64,000 nucleotides of DNA from Emticicia oligotrophica DSM 17448 (GTDB taxonomy: Bacteria > Bacteroidota > Bacteroidia > Cytophagales > Spirosomataceae). The DNA lies in contig NC_018748.1 of the NCBI RefSeq assembly GCF_000263195.1, positions 868,001 through 932,000 of the forward strand, written 5' to 3'. Shown piece after piece: positions 35,136 to 43,903 of this stretch; position 1 is the first letter of the stretch; every line of letters begins with the position of its first letter. Under the pieces are notes generated by a model. It was not told where the DNA came from, did no database searches, and saw nothing but the letters and a program-made list of their open reading frames with translations. The translations under genes were made by a program, and so were the position numbers.

Positions 35136-35510
35136 TTATAAATCTTCAAACCTCTCCAACATCAAAACTGAGGCTTGTGGTAGAATTACATATTTTTCGC
35201 CTTCGTATTGTACTTCAATAGCGTGGCGTTGGAGATAAATGGCTAAATCACCTTCTTGAGCTTGTAAAGGCATATACTTTACTTTTTCTTCTGTCTCTTT
35301 CCAAGGTTCATCGTCAGTCGGGGCTGGTAATGGGTATCCTGGCCCTACTTTAATTACATAACCACTTTGAATTTCTTCTTTTTCGGTAACCGTTGGGGGT
35401 AAGTAAAGTCCCGAATTTGTTTTATCTGATGGATTTTTAGGCTTCACCAAAATCTTATCGCCTACTACAATTAATCTTTTCAATTTATTATCTGATGTTA
35501 CGCCAAGCAT
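35136..35510 (-). CDS. GroES-like co-chaperonin (long variant)
   Basis: 124 aa, about 30 longer than classical GroES. The Cpn10 fold is seen in VVGDKILVKPKNPSDKTNSGLYLPP (mobile loop region), EIQSGYVIKVGPG and VILPQASVLMLERFEDL. An insertion after the GxGxP-like strand (PLPAPTDDEPWKETEEKVKY) is unusual and would extend the roof loop. No groEL is nearby, so a specialised or secondary co-chaperonin is likely. It lies downstream of feoB on the same strand with a 134-bp gap. Confidence 0.8.
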   Translation of the reverse strand: MLGVTSDNKLKRLIVVGDKILVKPKNPSDKTNSGLYLPPTVTEKEEIQSGYVIKVGPGYPLPAPTDDEPWKETEEKVKYMPLQAQEGDLAIYLQRHAIEVQYEGEKYVILPQASVLMLERFEDL

Positions 35511-35644
35511 AAAATTATTATTGAATGATAGAATGAATGTTGAATAAATAAATGCTACACGAATCTAAACAGAAAATTATATACTAACGGTTCTCTATAT
35601 TCTCAATTCTCTTGACTTTTGTCTCGAATCTCTTGTCTAAAAAA

Positions 35645-37753
35645 TTAACTCAAAAAATGGTAAACTACAAATGCTGCTGTATAGGCCAAAACTGACATAT
35701 AAACCAATTGAATTATTGGCCACTTCCAACCCTTAGTTTCACGATATACTACGGCCAGTGTACTCATACACATCATAGCAAATACGTAGAAAATCAAGAG
35801 AGAAAAAGAAGTGGCGATTGAGAAAGTGGGCTGACCTGTTTCGGCATTTACTTCATTTCTTAATCGTTCTTTGATAGTTGTTTCATTTTCGGCATCGGCC
35901 CCAATACTGTAAATGGTTGAAACAGTACCTACGAAAACTTCACGTGCGGCAAATGAAGTAATTAGAGCTATACCGATTTTCCAATCATAGCCTAAAGGTT
36001 TAATGGCGGGCTCGATAAACTTACCAAAATGACCCGCATAAGAATTTTCTAATCTAACGGAAGCTAATTTTGAGTCTAATTTATCTTGCTCAAGTCCTTG
36101 ACTTTGGGCAATGACTGCTTGTTCTGCTTTTTGAATTTTATCACTTGGTCCATAAGAAGCCAACACCCAAAGCACCACCGAAATAGCAACAATTACTTTA
36201 CCAGCTTCAAAAACAAAGGTCTTTACTTTTTCTAAAATTGTAAAACCTACTTGTTTCCAGCGTGGCTTTTTGTAGGTTGGTAGCTCCATGATAAAATAGC
36301 TTTTTTCGCTCGATTTTAGCATAAACTTCATCAACCATCCAGCGATTAAGGCCGAGAAAAAGCCTAATAAATATAAGCCCATCAAGGCAACCCCTTGCAT
36401 ATTAAAAAAGCCTAAAACCTTAGTAGTAGGTACAACCAGTGCAATAAGAATCGTGTAAATTGGTAAACGTGCCGAACAACTCATAAGCGGAGTAACCATA
36501 ATTGTAATCAGGCGGTCTTTCCATGAGCCAATCGTACGAGCCGACATAATGGCGGGTACAGCACAAGCCATACTCGAAATAAGAGGTACAACCGATTTTC
36601 CACTCATACCAAATTTACGAATGAGTTTATCCATCAAAACAACTACACGAGCCATATAACCCGATTCTTCTAAAATCGAAATGAATGCAAAAAGAAAGGC
36701 AATTTGAGGGATAAAAATCAAAACTCCACCAATACCTGCTACCAAACCATCAGTGAGCAAACTAACTAATTGATTATCAGGGAGATTTGTTTTCAGGAAG
36801 TCATTAACAATAGCCACCCCTTGGTCAATCCAATCCATTGGAGTTTCAGCGATTGTAAAAACTGATTGAAAAATAAGGAACAAAATACCTAAGAAAATCA
36901 CATAGCCCCATATTTTATGAAGCAAAATTCGGTCGATTTTCTCAGTAATTGTTTGTTTTTTTACACCTTCTTCAATAATTACTTCAGTGAGGGTTCCACC
37001 AATATCACGATAACGCTCAATCGTTTCGGTAGATTGAAACTTATCTGGATTGAACTTCAACTTCTTTACAATACCTTCTAATTCTCTTTGCTGACTTTCT
37101 CCCAAAAACATCAATTTAGGTGCCTGAGCAGCATATTGTAAAGCTAAATATTTATTTTCTATCCCAAATTTTTCTTTTACTGCCTCAAATACCTGTTCAG
37201 TTTTAGAATCGTAATTAGTTGGGTTAATATGAGCCTTTCGGTGTTGTAGTTGATTAAAAATCGTATGTTTCAAACCTTCAATTCCGATACCCTCTCGGGC
37301 ATTTAATTCTACAACTGGAATGCCTAAAATCTTTGAAAGTTTACCAGAATTGATAGAAATACCCGACTCTTCGGCCACATCGAGCATATTAAGGGCTAAA
37401 ATAGCAGGTACACCTAAATCGCTGATTTGCTCAAAAAGAAGCATATTACGTTTTAGATTGGAGGCATCGGCTACAACTACTGCTAAATCGGGATAATCAG
37501 GGTTTTGAGGATTAGCTAAAACTTCGAGCACTACCTGCTCATCGAGGGAATTTGGATAGATACTATACGTACCTGGAAGGTCGAGTATCTCAACATCCAT
37601 GCTACCACTTAGGCGGCAAAAACCAACTTTTTTATCGACGGTTACACCCGGAAAATTACCAATTTTTTGACGCAACCCAGTGAGTTGGTTAAATAGCGAT
37701 GATTTCCCCGAATTGGGGTTTCCGAGTAATGCAACAACCTGTTTATTTTTCAC
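35645..37753 (-). CDS. feoB: Ferrous iron transporter B
   Basis: 702 aa. The cytoplasmic G domain starts at once: G1 GNPNSGKSSLFNQLTG, G2 near PGVTVDKK, G3 LDLPGTYS and G4 ALNMLDVA. The membrane part contains the two Gate motifs with conserved cysteines, for example VPLISSMACAVPAIMSART and PLMSCSARLPIYTIL. The protein imports Fe2+ across the inner membrane with GTP hydrolysis. feoA is 85 bp upstream on the same strand. Confidence 0.97.
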   Translation of the reverse strand: MKNKQVVALLGNPNSGKSSLFNQLTGLRQKIGNFPGVTVDKKVGFCRLSGSMDVEILDLPGTYSIYPNSLDEQVVLEVLANPQNPDYPDLAVVVADASNLKRNMLLFEQISDLGVPAILALNMLDVAEESGISINSGKLSKILGIPVVELNAREGIGIEGLKHTIFNQLQHRKAHINPTNYDSKTEQVFEAVKEKFGIENKYLALQYAAQAPKLMFLGESQQRELEGIVKKLKFNPDKFQSTETIERYRDIGGTLTEVIIEEGVKKQTITEKIDRILLHKIWGYVIFLGILFLIFQSVFTIAETPMDWIDQGVAIVNDFLKTNLPDNQLVSLLTDGLVAGIGGVLIFIPQIAFLFAFISILEESGYMARVVVLMDKLIRKFGMSGKSVVPLISSMACAVPAIMSARTIGSWKDRLITIMVTPLMSCSARLPIYTILIALVVPTTKVLGFFNMQGVALMGLYLLGFFSALIAGWLMKFMLKSSEKSYFIMELPTYKKPRWKQVGFTILEKVKTFVFEAGKVIVAISVVLWVLASYGPSDKIQKAEQAVIAQSQGLEQDKLDSKLASVRLENSYAGHFGKFIEPAIKPLGYDWKIGIALITSFAAREVFVGTVSTIYSIGADAENETTIKERLRNEVNAETGQPTFSIATSFSLLIFYVFAMMCMSTLAVVYRETKGWKWPIIQLVYMSVLAYTAAFVVYHFLS

Positions 37754-37838
37754 AAAATTAATTTTAGTCGAGAGTCCAACGACTTGGACGGTTTTATTTT
37801 AATTTTCCAGCCAAATTTAAGTATGCTCGCACACCATT

Positions 37839-38069
37839 TTATTTAATGACAATGGTAGCTGCTTCTCGTTTTCTGAGTGATAAATGGTACCCCGCTACCG
37901 TTATACCTACCGGACACCCCAAAGGTGCAATAAAATCGAGCGTTATCTCGGTATCCGGTAAACACCCCATTTCGAGTAACTTCAACGACATTGCATCATC
38001 TTTGAAATGATTGATAATTCCTTTCTCCCCTACTTTTAAATCGGCAACTGTTTTTTCGGCTTGCACCAT
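37839..38069 (-). CDS. feoA: Ferrous iron transport protein A
   Basis: 76 aa from the ATG at 38069; the open frame runs upstream to 38177, but that would make a 36-residue hydrophobic extension not found in FeoA. It shows the SH3-like fold: TVADLKVGEKGIINHF, LKLLEMGCLPDTEITLDF, PLGCPVGITVAGYHLSLR. FeoA binds FeoB on the cytoplasmic side. The region upstream (to 38356) is shared with the divergent ccmB gene; no clear Fur box was found by eye. Confidence 0.93.
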   Translation of the reverse strand: MVQAEKTVADLKVGEKGIINHFKDDAMSLKLLEMGCLPDTEITLDFIAPLGCPVGITVAGYHLSLRKREAATIVIK

Positions 38070-38356
38070 TACTTTATTTAGACTGATTTCAAATAAACGT
38101 AAAATTAGGCTTTTTGGTTCTAAAATAAAAATGATTTTCATCATCGAAATTTTATGTAGACTAACAAGTATCATCAAAAACTATCCTCAGAAACACTATT
38201 CAACAATCTTTGGGTATGATGAATGCTAACGAATGCAGAAAGAAAATTACTGAAAAAGAATAAAAATCATAAAAATGCTATTTGTTTGAGTAGTATCTTT
38301 GCGAGCAAAAAACAATTTCAGAAATCGGACCGCCGACGCGGTTGCTTTACGAAACT

Positions 38357-39019
38357 ATGCAAGAACTCAAAGCACTTATAGAAAAAGAAATCAGACTTGA
38401 ATGGCGACAACGATACGCCCTTAATGGCATGATTCTCTATATCGTGAGTACGGTTTTTGTTTGCTATACCAGTTTTGCCTTGAAAGCAAAAGGCATAGAA
38501 CCAATTACATGGAATACACTTTTTTGGATAATTTTACTGTTTACGGCCGTTAATTCTATCACTAAAAGCTTTACGCAAGAACGTGCCGGACGCCAACTAT
38601 ATTACTACACTTTGGCTAGTCCACAGGGAATTATCCTTTCTAAAATTATCTATAATATAGTCTTATTACTAGTGCTTTCATTGATTGGTTTTGCTATTTA
38701 TGCAGCATTCATGGGCAATCCTGTAGATAATTTACTGATGTATCTGACGGCGGTTATTTTGGGGGCGATAGGCTTTTCATCAACACTAACTATGGTGGCT
38801 GGCATTGCTTCAAAAGCAGAAAATACTTCTACTTTGATGGCGGTTTTGAGCTTTCCGATAATTTTACCGATGTTGTTGATGCTTATTCGACTATCAAAAA
38901 ATGCGATGGACGGACTCAATTGGAGCACAAGTTATGATGAAATATTGACACTTTTGGCCATTGATGCCATTGTGATTACGATAAGTTATTTACTGTTTCC
39001 TTTTTTATGGAGAAGTTAG
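38357..39019 (+). CDS. ccmB: Heme exporter protein CcmB
   Basis: 220 aa from the ATG at 38357 (MQELKALIEKEIRLEWRQRY), rather than a TTG five codons before. Six membrane helices are evident. The N-terminal cytoplasmic segment with KEIRLEWRQ is the CcmB signature. With CcmA, which is not in this window, it forms the ABC part of System I cytochrome c maturation. A -7-like box TATCTTTG lies at 38294-38301. The next genes are ccmC, ccmD and ccmE. Confidence 0.92.
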   Translation: MQELKALIEKEIRLEWRQRYALNGMILYIVSTVFVCYTSFALKAKGIEPITWNTLFWIILLFTAVNSITKSFTQERAGRQLYYYTLASPQGIILSKIIYNIVLLLVLSLIGFAIYAAFMGNPVDNLLMYLTAVILGAIGFSSTLTMVAGIASKAENTSTLMAVLSFPIILPMLLMLIRLSKNAMDGLNWSTSYDEILTLLAIDAIVITISYLLFPFLWRS

Positions 39020-39120
39020 TTTCTAAATTCAACACGAACCATTAAAGGAAATTTATTTTTATGTTAAAATTTCGCAGTTTATAATGATAAAACAAGCTCC
39101 TTTTAAGTAATAGGAGCTGC

Positions 39121-39786
39121 ATGATTGATATGAAAAAAGCTTGGTGGAAAATTTTGTGTGTGGTAATTCTTCTTTACACACTTATTCAAGGGCTAACGGG
39201 CGTTGTACCACGCCAGCCAATTTTAAACGAAACCATTCGAAATGTTTATTTTCACGTACCACTTTGGTTCGGAATGATGACCCTCATGACTGCCTCAATG
39301 TGGTTTGCTATTAAATACCTTCGTAATGGACGAGTTGAAGATGATGAGTATTCGGTAGAATTTGCCAATGTGGCTATTTTCTTCGGAATATTAGGTTTTA
39401 TGACTGGCTCTCTTTGGGGACAATTTACTTGGGGAGATTGGTTACCGAAAGACCCCAAAATTATTGCGGTTGAAGTAGGCTTACTCATTTATGCCTCGTA
39501 TTTTATTCTCAGAAGTTCGTTTGAAGATGAGCAACGTAAAGCTCGTCTTTCTGCCATTTATAATATCTTTGCTTTTGCTACTTTTCTTCCATTAGTTTGG
39601 ATTTTACCTCGCTTGACAGACTCTCTTCACCCCGGCAATGGTGGAAATCCTGCTTTTGGTAAATATGATATGGATAACCACATGCGAATGGTATTCTACC
39701 CTGCCATTATCGGTTGGACACTATTAGGCGTTTGGATTTCAAGTTTACGCATTCGCATTCGTATCATAGAGCGTTTGAAATCCTAA
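39121..39786 (+). CDS. ccmC: Heme handling protein CcmC (CcmC/CcsA family)
   Basis: 221 aa with six membrane helices. The tryptophan-rich WWD-type region is TGSLWGQFTWGDWLPKDPK in the centre, flanked by histidines (YFHVPLWFG before it and DNHMRMVF after it) that would hold haem. CcmC passes haem to CcmE in the periplasm. It lies 101 bp after ccmB. An ATG three codons in is an equally good start. Confidence 0.92.
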   Translation: MIDMKKAWWKILCVVILLYTLIQGLTGVVPRQPILNETIRNVYFHVPLWFGMMTLMTASMWFAIKYLRNGRVEDDEYSVEFANVAIFFGILGFMTGSLWGQFTWGDWLPKDPKIIAVEVGLLIYASYFILRSSFEDEQRKARLSAIYNIFAFATFLPLVWILPRLTDSLHPGNGGNPAFGKYDMDNHMRMVFYPAIIGWTLLGVWISSLRIRIRIIERLKS

Positions 39787-39856
39787 AGTAAACTTATTTC
39801 TATTTTAGAAATAAGCGGCAAAAAATATTCGTTTTATCTGTTAAAATTCAATAATA

Positions 39857-40057
39857 ATGAAAAAAATATTCTCGTTTTTAGTATTACTTTTTACCTCTTT
39901 TAATCTTTTTGCTCAAGAAATTGAGATGGCCGATAAAATGCGTTCAGAAGGAAAGATTTGGGTGGTTGTAGGTGTTATTACAATTGTTTTTATCGGAATT
40001 ATTACCTATTTAGTTTTGTTAGATAGAAAGATAAGCAAGATTGAAAAAAACTTGTAA
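39857..40057 (+). CDS. ccmD: CcmD-family protein
   Basis: 66 aa. It begins with a signal-peptide-like segment (IFSFLVLLFTSFNLFAQ) and has one membrane helix (IWVVVGVITIVFIGIITYLVLL) followed by a charged tail, DRKISKIEKNL. The Bacteroidota members are longer than the E. coli protein because of this extra N-terminal segment. It helps release haem-loaded CcmE from CcmC. Position between ccmC and ccmE supports the call. Confidence 0.85.
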   Translation: MKKIFSFLVLLFTSFNLFAQEIEMADKMRSEGKIWVVVGVITIVFIGIITYLVLLDRKISKIEKNL

Positions 40058-40151
40058 TAGTCAAAAGTCTGGGAGAAACAAATCTCAACGTTTATTAGTA
40101 AAATAAATATCACTCGTTTGCTTTAAGACGACTGATGCATCAATTTAAAAC

Positions 40152-40598
40152 ATGAAAAAATCACATATCATAGCTCTTGGAATCATTGCTGTGGCTATCG
40201 CAATTATTATCTCAACGGTGGGCGATGCCAGCACTTATGTAAGTTTTGGTGAAGCCGAACAAGTGGCTAAAGAAGGGAGCACTAAAACCATGCACGTAGT
40301 AGGTACTTTGAAAAAAGATGCTGCTGGTAATTTTGTAGGTATGGTTTATGAGCCATCTGTTGACCCTAATCATTTTGAGTTTGTAATGGTTGATTCACTT
40401 AATTATGAATCGAAAGTAGTGTATAGCCAACCAAAACCAACCGATTTAGATAAATCTGAAAAAGTTGTGGTTGTAGGCAAAATGGATTTAGCCAATAAAT
40501 GCTTTAAAGCTGACCAAATTTTATTGAAATGTCCATCGAAATATAATAATAATACGTTAGAAGCAGAAGAACCTAAGAAAGAGGTTTCGATGAAGTAA
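40152..40598 (+). CDS. ccmE: Heme chaperone CcmE, CxxxY variant
   Basis: 148 aa with an N-terminal membrane anchor and the OB-fold of CcmE (HVVGTLKKDAAGNFVGMVYE, KVVVVGKMDLANKCFKADQI). The haem-binding histidine of the classical motif is replaced by cysteine: LLKCPSKYNN gives CPSKY, that is CxxxY instead of HxxxY. This variant is known from Desulfovibrio and archaeal-type systems and still binds haem covalently. The sequence therefore points to the variant System I found in many Bacteroidota. Confidence 0.92.
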   Translation: MKKSHIIALGIIAVAIAIIISTVGDASTYVSFGEAEQVAKEGSTKTMHVVGTLKKDAAGNFVGMVYEPSVDPNHFEFVMVDSLNYESKVVYSQPKPTDLDKSEKVVVVGKMDLANKCFKADQILLKCPSKYNNNTLEAEEPKKEVSMK

Positions 40599-40639
40599 AG
40601 TTAGTATTTACTAACATTCCTCCGAAAATTTTGCAAAAA

Positions 40640-41026
40640 ATGACTATCCTATTTGATGGTGTTTGTAACTTCTGTAATGCCTCTATCAATTTTGTGATTG
40701 ATAGGGATAGTAAAGGAATTTTCAAATTTGCAGCACTACAATCGGAGGTAGGGCAAGAAATTCTCAGAAAATTCTCTTTAAAAACGCAAGATTTTGATAG
40801 CATAATTGCCATTGATGGTGATAATGTTTTTCAAAAATCTGATGCTGCTTTAGAGATTGCCCGAAGAATGGATGGTTTATGGAAATTATGCTATGTTTTT
40901 AAAGTAATTCCATCATTTTTACGTAATCCGATTTATGATTTGATTGCTCGAAATAGATACAAAATATTTGGAAAAACTGAAGCCTGTAGAATTCCTACTC
41001 CAGAATTAAAAGCAAGGTTTTTATAA
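40640..41026 (+). CDS. DCC-family thiol-disulfide oxidoreductase-like protein (DUF393)
   Basis: 128 aa from the ATG at 40640; a TTG three codons earlier is less likely. It opens with the family signature ILFDGVCNFCNASINFVID, which contains the CxxC pair, and continues with FKFAALQSEVGQEIL and SDAALEIARRMDGLWKL. The fold is thioredoxin-like without a membrane segment. Its role is unclear; the place after ccmE may hint at redox control of cytochrome assembly. A long hairpin terminates the transcript. Confidence 0.88.
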   Translation: MTILFDGVCNFCNASINFVIDRDSKGIFKFAALQSEVGQEILRKFSLKTQDFDSIIAIDGDNVFQKSDAALEIARRMDGLWKLCYVFKVIPSFLRNPIYDLIARNRYKIFGKTEACRIPTPELKARFL

Positions 41027-41069
41027 ACTAAAAAAGACGCAAATATGATTTGCGTCTTTTTTAGTTTAT
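41023..41069. terminator. Long-stem bidirectional terminator
   Basis: A perfect 22-bp inverted repeat (41023-41044 with 41048-41069) encloses a 3-nt loop, with core AAAAAAGACGCAAAT. The stop codon of the DCC gene lies inside the left arm. It ends the ccm transcript and faces the uvrD gene. Confidence 0.93.
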
Positions 41070-41167
41070 ATCTTACCTAATTTTAATTTTTGTAATTATC
41101 GAATAAATTCGATGAATAATTGGAACAAAGGATATTTTAAATGCATACAACTGAATAAATTCAGTTC

Positions 41168-43468
41168 TTATGATTCCACAATTCTAAGTTTAGCAAAACT
41201 CAACAATAATGTTTTATCGCCTTGTGTATTAAACTTTATGGTGGCTTTACGATCATTGCCATTTACTTCCATTTTAGTCACTACTCCAAAACCAAACTTC
41301 GGGTGTTCAACTTTATCTCCTGTCTTAAGATTTGAAGTATCACTTGCCACAAAATCGGCAGTTGGCGTGTGGTTTACTGGTGGTGAGGTCTTTTGAACTT
41401 GCTTCAAATTAGCTATTAAACTCTCTTTTTTTGTAAAGCCTGATGGTACTATTTTGGCTGGTTCAGTTCGGTCATTGCGAGACTCTTGATTTCCGTAAGA
41501 AACAATTCTGCTTCTTGAAATCTGTAAATAAACAGGGTCGATTTCTTCCAAGAATCGACTTGGCTCACAGTAATTCAAACGGCCATAGTTATATCTGCTT
41601 TCTGCATAGCTAAGGGTTAATTTCTTTTCAGCACGCGTAATAGCCACGTAGAATAAGCGGCGTTCCTCTTCCAAATCGCTTCGTTTTGAAAGCATCATTT
41701 GCGAAGGAAACAAGTTTTCTTCCAACCCAACAATATACACATTCTTAAACTCCAAACCTTTTGCACCGTGAATTGTCATGAGCGTAACTCTATCTGTATC
41801 TCCATCTTCGTCTTCTTGGTCGGCAGTTGTCATGAGTGTAACTGTCTGTAGGAATGCACTAAGACTTGTATCTTCGTTCTCTGGATTATCAACGAATTGC
41901 TTAATCGAGTTAAGTAATTCTTGTAAATTTTCATAACGAGCCAAACCTTCAACCGTTTTATCATCGTAAAGTTCCTTTAATAAGCCCGAGGTTTTGGCAA
42001 CGTATGCTGCTACTGTATGAGCATCTTTGCCTTCCTCCACCATTATTCCATAACTTTTGATAAGCGTAGCAAAATCATCAATTGTTTGGGCAGCACGGCC
42101 CGCTACGTATTGATTAATATTGCTAACTACTTCCCAAACCGATTTATTATTCTCGGCCGCTGTCACTACAATTTTTGCAACCGTTGTATCGCCAATTCCA
42201 CGTTTGGGTAAATTTATGATACGTTTGAAAGCTTCTTCATCATTTTGATTAATCGTAAAACGCAAATAAGCCAAAAGGTCTTTGATTTCTTTGCGTTGAT
42301 AGAATGATAAACCACCGATGATTCGGTACTTGATATTAAGTTTTCGTAAGGCTTCCTCAAATGCTCTCGATTGGGCATTCGTACGATAAAGAATAGCAAA
42401 ATCGGTATTTTTTAAGCTATGAGTATTTTTTTCTTCAAAAATACTGGTAGCAATCAATCGTCCTTCTTCGTTATCAGAAGCGGCTTTAATTACTTCAATT
42501 TTATTACCGATTTCGTTCTCTGAAAAAATATTCTTTTCTAGTTGCTCTTTATTTCGGGCAATAACTGAGTTAGCAGCATTAACAATGGTTTGGGTAGAAC
42601 GATAATTTTGCTCCAACTTAACTACTTTCAAATCTGGATAGTCGGCCTTGAAATTGAGGATATTTTGAATATTTGCCCCACGAAAGGCGTAGATACTTTG
42701 GGCATCATCACCCACGACACAGATATTCTGATTGACCGAAGAAAGCTTACGAGTAATTAGATACTGAGAAACGTTGGTATCCTGAAACTCATCGACCATC
42801 ACATGCTTAAATTTGTGCTGGTACTTATTTAATACATCAAGGTGGTCGCGGAAAAGTACATTGGTATTATAGAGCAAATCATCGAAATCCATGGCATTTG
42901 CTTGAAAACAACGTAAAACGTAAGTTTTATACAAACGTCCGATTTCGGGCATGCGGGCTGCCTTGTCATCTTCAATGTAAATCGGATTATTCAGATAAGC
43001 TTCCCACGAAACCAAGGCATTTTTTGCACTTGAAATTCTATTTAAAACGTAGTTTGGCTTATAAGTTTTATCATCTAAACCCATTTCTTTGATGAGACTT
43101 CGCATCAAAGACTTAGTATCGTCGGTATCATAAATGGTAAAATCTGAGGTGTATCCGAGTCTTTTTCCCTCAAAACGCAAAATTTTTGCAAAAACCGAGT
43201 GAAAAGTTCCCATCCAAAGGTTTTTGGCATCGCTTCCAATCACCGACTCAATACGATGACGCATTTCGCCAGCAGCTTTATTGGTAAAGGTAAGTGCTAA
43301 TATATTAAAAGGGTCAACCCCTTGCTCAATCAACCAAGCAATACGATAGGTAAGCACGCGTGTCTTACCCGAACCTGCCCCTGCAATAATCATCAATGGC
43401 CCTTCGGCATGTGTAACTGCTTCTCGTTGTGGTGCATTAAGTGTATCTAAATAATTCTTCTGAGCCAT
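41168..43468 (-). CDS. UvrD/PcrA-type ATP-dependent DNA helicase
   Basis: 766 aa, the normal length for UvrD/PcrA. Superfamily 1A motifs are in order: Q-motif LNAPQREAV, Walker A IAGAGSGKTRVLT, motif Ia LTFTNKAAGEM, motif II VDEFQDT, motif III CVVGDDAQSIYAFRGA, motif IV EQNYRST and motif VI LFYVAITRAEKKL. The C-terminal tail with GDKVEHPKFGFGVV is a Tudor-like domain found in PcrA, where it binds RNA polymerase. It acts in excision repair and fork maintenance. A TATCTTTG -7 box lies at 43502-43495. Confidence 0.95.
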   Translation of the reverse strand: MAQKNYLDTLNAPQREAVTHAEGPLMIIAGAGSGKTRVLTYRIAWLIEQGVDPFNILALTFTNKAAGEMRHRIESVIGSDAKNLWMGTFHSVFAKILRFEGKRLGYTSDFTIYDTDDTKSLMRSLIKEMGLDDKTYKPNYVLNRISSAKNALVSWEAYLNNPIYIEDDKAARMPEIGRLYKTYVLRCFQANAMDFDDLLYNTNVLFRDHLDVLNKYQHKFKHVMVDEFQDTNVSQYLITRKLSSVNQNICVVGDDAQSIYAFRGANIQNILNFKADYPDLKVVKLEQNYRSTQTIVNAANSVIARNKEQLEKNIFSENEIGNKIEVIKAASDNEEGRLIATSIFEEKNTHSLKNTDFAILYRTNAQSRAFEEALRKLNIKYRIIGGLSFYQRKEIKDLLAYLRFTINQNDEEAFKRIINLPKRGIGDTTVAKIVVTAAENNKSVWEVVSNINQYVAGRAAQTIDDFATLIKSYGIMVEEGKDAHTVAAYVAKTSGLLKELYDDKTVEGLARYENLQELLNSIKQFVDNPENEDTSLSAFLQTVTLMTTADQEDEDGDTDRVTLMTIHGAKGLEFKNVYIVGLEENLFPSQMMLSKRSDLEEERRLFYVAITRAEKKLTLSYAESRYNYGRLNYCEPSRFLEEIDPVYLQISRSRIVSYGNQESRNDRTEPAKIVPSGFTKKESLIANLKQVQKTSPPVNHTPTADFVASDTSNLKTGDKVEHPKFGFGVVTKMEVNGNDRKATIKFNTQGDKTLLLSFAKLRIVES

Positions 43469-43494
43469 TCGTTCGTTCCTCTTTTTTTAAACTG

Positions 43495-43502
43495 CAAAGA
43501 TA
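43495..43502 (-). promoter_or_regulatory. -7 box of the UvrD/PcrA gene
   Basis: On the minus strand the bases read TATCTTTG, matching the Bacteroidota -7 element, 27 bp before the start codon. No -33 element was found. Confidence 0.45.
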
Positions 43503-43740
43503 ATCAATATGCCTTGCTAAAAAAACTACCGTAAAACCTAAAGGTTTAAAAGAATATGATGTAGTTAGGGTAATTATCATTCTATGACCTCAATCTTATC
43601 TTTAAATACAGTCTCACCAATTTATGGGTATTGCTATGAATATTTTGCAGTTTTGCGAAGAAGCGGATTTAGGAGCACTAAACTGTCAATAAATCACAAA
43701 ATTTTATGCGAGGTAGAATGTTCCATTAACCACTGAACCC

Positions 43741-43903
43741 GTTTTTTGCAAAACCGCTTTTAACAGTTCGTGCTTCTTTTCTGTCGTGTTGTTGTCTGTC
43801 CATCTTGCAGTGTCTTTGTGCGTTGGCTTGGTGGCTCTTTTGCAAAACTTGGCTTCAGCGTTGGGCTTGTGCGGTTTTGCAAATGTGACACCAAATGCGT
43901 TGG
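43741..43903. repeat. Left cassette-type repeat, 3' of the restriction gene
   Basis: This GC-richer, repeat-filled stretch lies directly 3' of the restriction-endonuclease gene. It contains several TTGGCTT words and TTTTGCAAA palindromes. Bases 43823-43841 match 47946-47964 at 16 of 19 positions in the same orientation, and AGCGTTGGGCTT (43857-43868) resembles AGCATTGGCTT in the other copy. The rest of 43469-43740 shows no gene. It has the look of an attC-like or other cassette-associated repeat; no integrase is in the window. Confidence 0.5.

Noticed and set aside
38070-38177. 36-residue extension of FeoA
   Set aside because: FeoA proteins are about 75 residues, and the added part is hydrophobic and unlike the family.
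38070-38356. Fur box between feoA and ccmB
   Set aside because: No sequence close to the 19-bp consensus was seen by eye, so none is called.
41112-41396. Plus-strand ORF of 94 aa at the end of uvrD
   Set aside because: It is antisense to the PcrA-type C-terminal domain, which is well supported.
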